Part shown: positions 4,316 to 5,583 of the stretch, piece after piece
Position numbering within the stretch: the stretch's first letter is position 1
How the letters are laid out: every line of letters starts with the position of its first letter
NCBI GenBank assembly: GCA_028865585.1
Contig: JAGWJU010000095.1
Span: 1 to 5,583, forward strand
Origin: Elusimicrobiota bacterium
GTDB lineage: Bacteria; Elusimicrobiota; Elusimicrobia; UBA1565; UBA9628
Reading direction: 5' to 3'
DNA: 5,583 nucleotides
Made by a program: the position numbers and the translations under genes
The notes under the pieces: model-generated
The model's input: only the letters and a program-made list of their open reading frames with translations
Told to the model about the DNA's origin: nothing
Databases searched by the model: none

Positions 4316-5583
4316 ATGTTGAAAGACCTCAAGCGCCTCACGAAAGAAACGTTTATATACGGCTTTTCGACCATCGGGGGGCGCCTGCTTAACTTCCTGC
4401 TCCTTCCTATATATACCCACGCCCTGACCCCGGCCGACTACGGCGTGGTGGCGACCATGTTCTCCTACCTGGCCTTTTCCAACGTGATTTACGGCTACGG
4501 CATGGATTTCGCCTTCATGCGCTTTACCAAGGCCAAGGACCCGGATGATCCGTGCTTTTCGACCGCCTTCTACTCCCACCTGCTGACCTCCGTGCTGCTT
4601 TCCTCGCTCATCTATTGCTTCGCCGCTAAGCTTACGGTCTGGGGCGGCATGCCGGCCCACCTTTCCGTCATCACCCGCTACGCGGCGGTGGTTTTGGCGT
4701 TCGACACCTTGTGCCTGGTACCCTTCGCCGATTTGCGGCTTTCTCACAAGCCCAAGAGCTACGCGGGCATCAAGATTTTAAACGTCGTCCTCAACCTCGC
4801 GCTCAATTACGTTTTCCTCGTCCGCATGGGCTGGGGCGTGCAGGGCGTATTCCTGGCCAGCGCCGTCACTTCAACGGCCACATTCGTTATGGTCTCGCCA
4901 TGGCTCCTGCGCCGCTTGCGTTTGGTTTACGAGCGCCGGCTCCTGCCGCAGCTGCTGCGCTTTAGCCTGCCGCTCATCCCCGCAGGCCTGGCCGCCATGG
5001 CGGTGCAGGTCATCGACCGGCCCATCCTGCAGTTTTTGACCGATTCGGCCACGGTCGGCCTCTACCAGGCCAACTACCGCCTGGGCTCGGTCATGATGCT
5101 GGGCGTCTCCATGTTCGACGCCGCCTGGCGGCCTTTCTTCCTGGAGAAAGCCGAGGAGGAGAAGAGCAAGGCCCTGTTCGCCCGCGTGATGACCTACTTC
5201 GTCATCGTCGCGTCCTTCCTGTGGCTGGCTCTGACGTTCTTCACCGGGCCCATTGTGTCCCACCCGATTTACCACGGGAAAGCGCTCATCCACTCGACCT
5301 ACTGGGTGGGACTGCCCTTGGTGCCGGTCATCGCGCTGGGCTACATCTTCAACGGTATCTACATCAACTTGCTGGCTCCCGTGACTTTGGCGCGCAAAAC
5401 CGACCGCGTAGCCTACGCCACGGCCGTGGGCGCCGCCGTCAACATCGCCGCCATCTTCGCCTGGACGCCGCGCTGGGGCATGTTCGGCGCGGCCTGGGCG
5501 ACTCTGGCCGCCTACGTCGCCATGGCCGCGGCCCTCTACGCCATGGCGCGCAAGATTTACCCCATCGATTACGAGTTGGGCCG
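4316..5583 (+). CDS. Polysaccharide (oligosaccharide) flippase, Wzx/MATE-like, 3' end outside the window
   Basis: The first 422 residues of a polytopic membrane protein of the MOP superfamily, polysaccharide biosynthesis/O-antigen flippase type. Such proteins move lipid-linked sugar repeat units across the inner membrane during surface glycan assembly. The N-terminus 'LTKETFIYGFSTIGGRLLNFLLLPIYTHALTPADYGVV' (8-45) is the typical first helix and loop of this family. Hydrophobic helices recur throughout, for example about 47-62, 86-103, 118-138, 155-170, 174-196, 215-232, 292-310, 330-355, 367-383 and 390-410. 'DRPILQFLTDSATVGLYQANYRLGSVMM' (234-261) is the conserved motif at the start of the second half. 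The family is usually 430-500 residues, so most of the protein is here. No Shine-Dalgarno precedes the ATG; an extended -10 box does. It is divergent from the HNH gene across a 94-base spacer. A surface polysaccharide locus may continue beyond the right edge, but that is inference. Confidence 0.9.
   Translation, partial: MLKDLKRLTKETFIYGFSTIGGRLLNFLLLPIYTHALTPADYGVVATMFSYLAFSNVIYGYGMDFAFMRFTKAKDPDDPCFSTAFYSHLLTSVLLSSLIYCFAAKLTVWGGMPAHLSVITRYAAVVLAFDTLCLVPFADLRLSHKPKSYAGIKILNVVLNLALNYVFLVRMGWGVQGVFLASAVTSTATFVMVSPWLLRRLRLVYERRLLPQLLRFSLPLIPAGLAAMAVQVIDRPILQFLTDSATVGLYQANYRLGSVMMLGVSMFDAAWRPFFLEKAEEEKSKALFARVMTYFVIVASFLWLALTFFTGPIVSHPIYHGKALIHSTYWVGLPLVPVIALGYIFNGIYINLLAPVTLARKTDRVAYATAVGAAVNIAAIFAWTPRWGMFGAAWATLAAYVAMAAALYAMARKIYPIDYELG

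Noticed and set aside
4076..4747. 223-residue minus-strand frame spanning the HNH start and the flippase
   Set aside because: It overlaps two well-supported genes and the divergent promoter region, and its His/Gly/Arg-rich composition is typical of a shadow frame.
4871..5293. 140-residue minus-strand frame inside the flippase
   Set aside because: It is antisense to a continuous, family-typical flippase sequence; the composition (GDD, HHG, QQ runs) is that of a GC-rich reverse complement.
1..5583. CRISPR array, rRNA, riboswitch or replication origin
   Set aside because: No regularly spaced repeats, rRNA motifs, aptamer-like leaders or iteron clusters were seen on either strand; the only notable repeat is the tRNA pair.

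Overview
The window reads as a piece of a GC-rich bacterial chromosome with one end of an integrated mobile element at its left side. Lineage cannot be fixed from the sequence. The secreted protein at 2760-3611 has a signal peptide, then an 'SITIDTYYPAPTGVY' segment, a 'SVGIGT.KPQAELDVSG' stalk motif and a Cys-rich end. That layout resembles proteins I associate with Elusimicrobiota and Omnitrophota-like bacteria, so I lean that way with low confidence. The tRNA without encoded CCA is only a general clue.

Left part (1-1274): the C-terminal two thirds of a large serine recombinase (recombinase domain, zinc ribbon, coiled coil) runs without a stop into a tRNA-Arg(TCT) gene at 1094-1166. It then runs through a 29-base spacer and stops only inside the anticodon loop of a second, misshapen tRNA-Arg(TCT) copy at 1196-1273. 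The two copies share an identical 26-base core (1117-1142 and 1224-1249). Their few differences downstream are compensatory base pairs. This looks like the attachment-site end of an element integrated at a tRNA-Arg gene, with the recombinase as its terminal gene.

Middle part (1275-4221): immediately after the second tRNA copy is an exported trypsin-like (S1C/HtrA-type) protease with an intact His-Asp-Ser triad, no PDZ domain and a Pro/Ala-rich tail. It converges on a small two-helix membrane protein of unknown function. Also on the minus strand is a tight gene pair. An HNH endonuclease comes first, and a secreted Cys-rich tail-fibre/adhesin-like protein follows. The ribosome binding site of the second gene lies inside the last codons of the first.

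Right part (4222-5583): a 94-base divergent spacer separates the HNH gene from a polysaccharide flippase (Wzx/MATE-like) that leaves the window unfinished. The flippase has no Shine-Dalgarno sequence. It has an extended -10 box placed so that transcription would start at or next to its ATG, so it is a good candidate for a leaderless mRNA.

The HNH/secreted-protein pair and the flippase could both serve the cell surface, but nothing shows that they cooperate. I see no CRISPR array, rRNA or clear new multi-gene defence system. The unusual part is the recombinase-tRNA-tRNA-protease junction.
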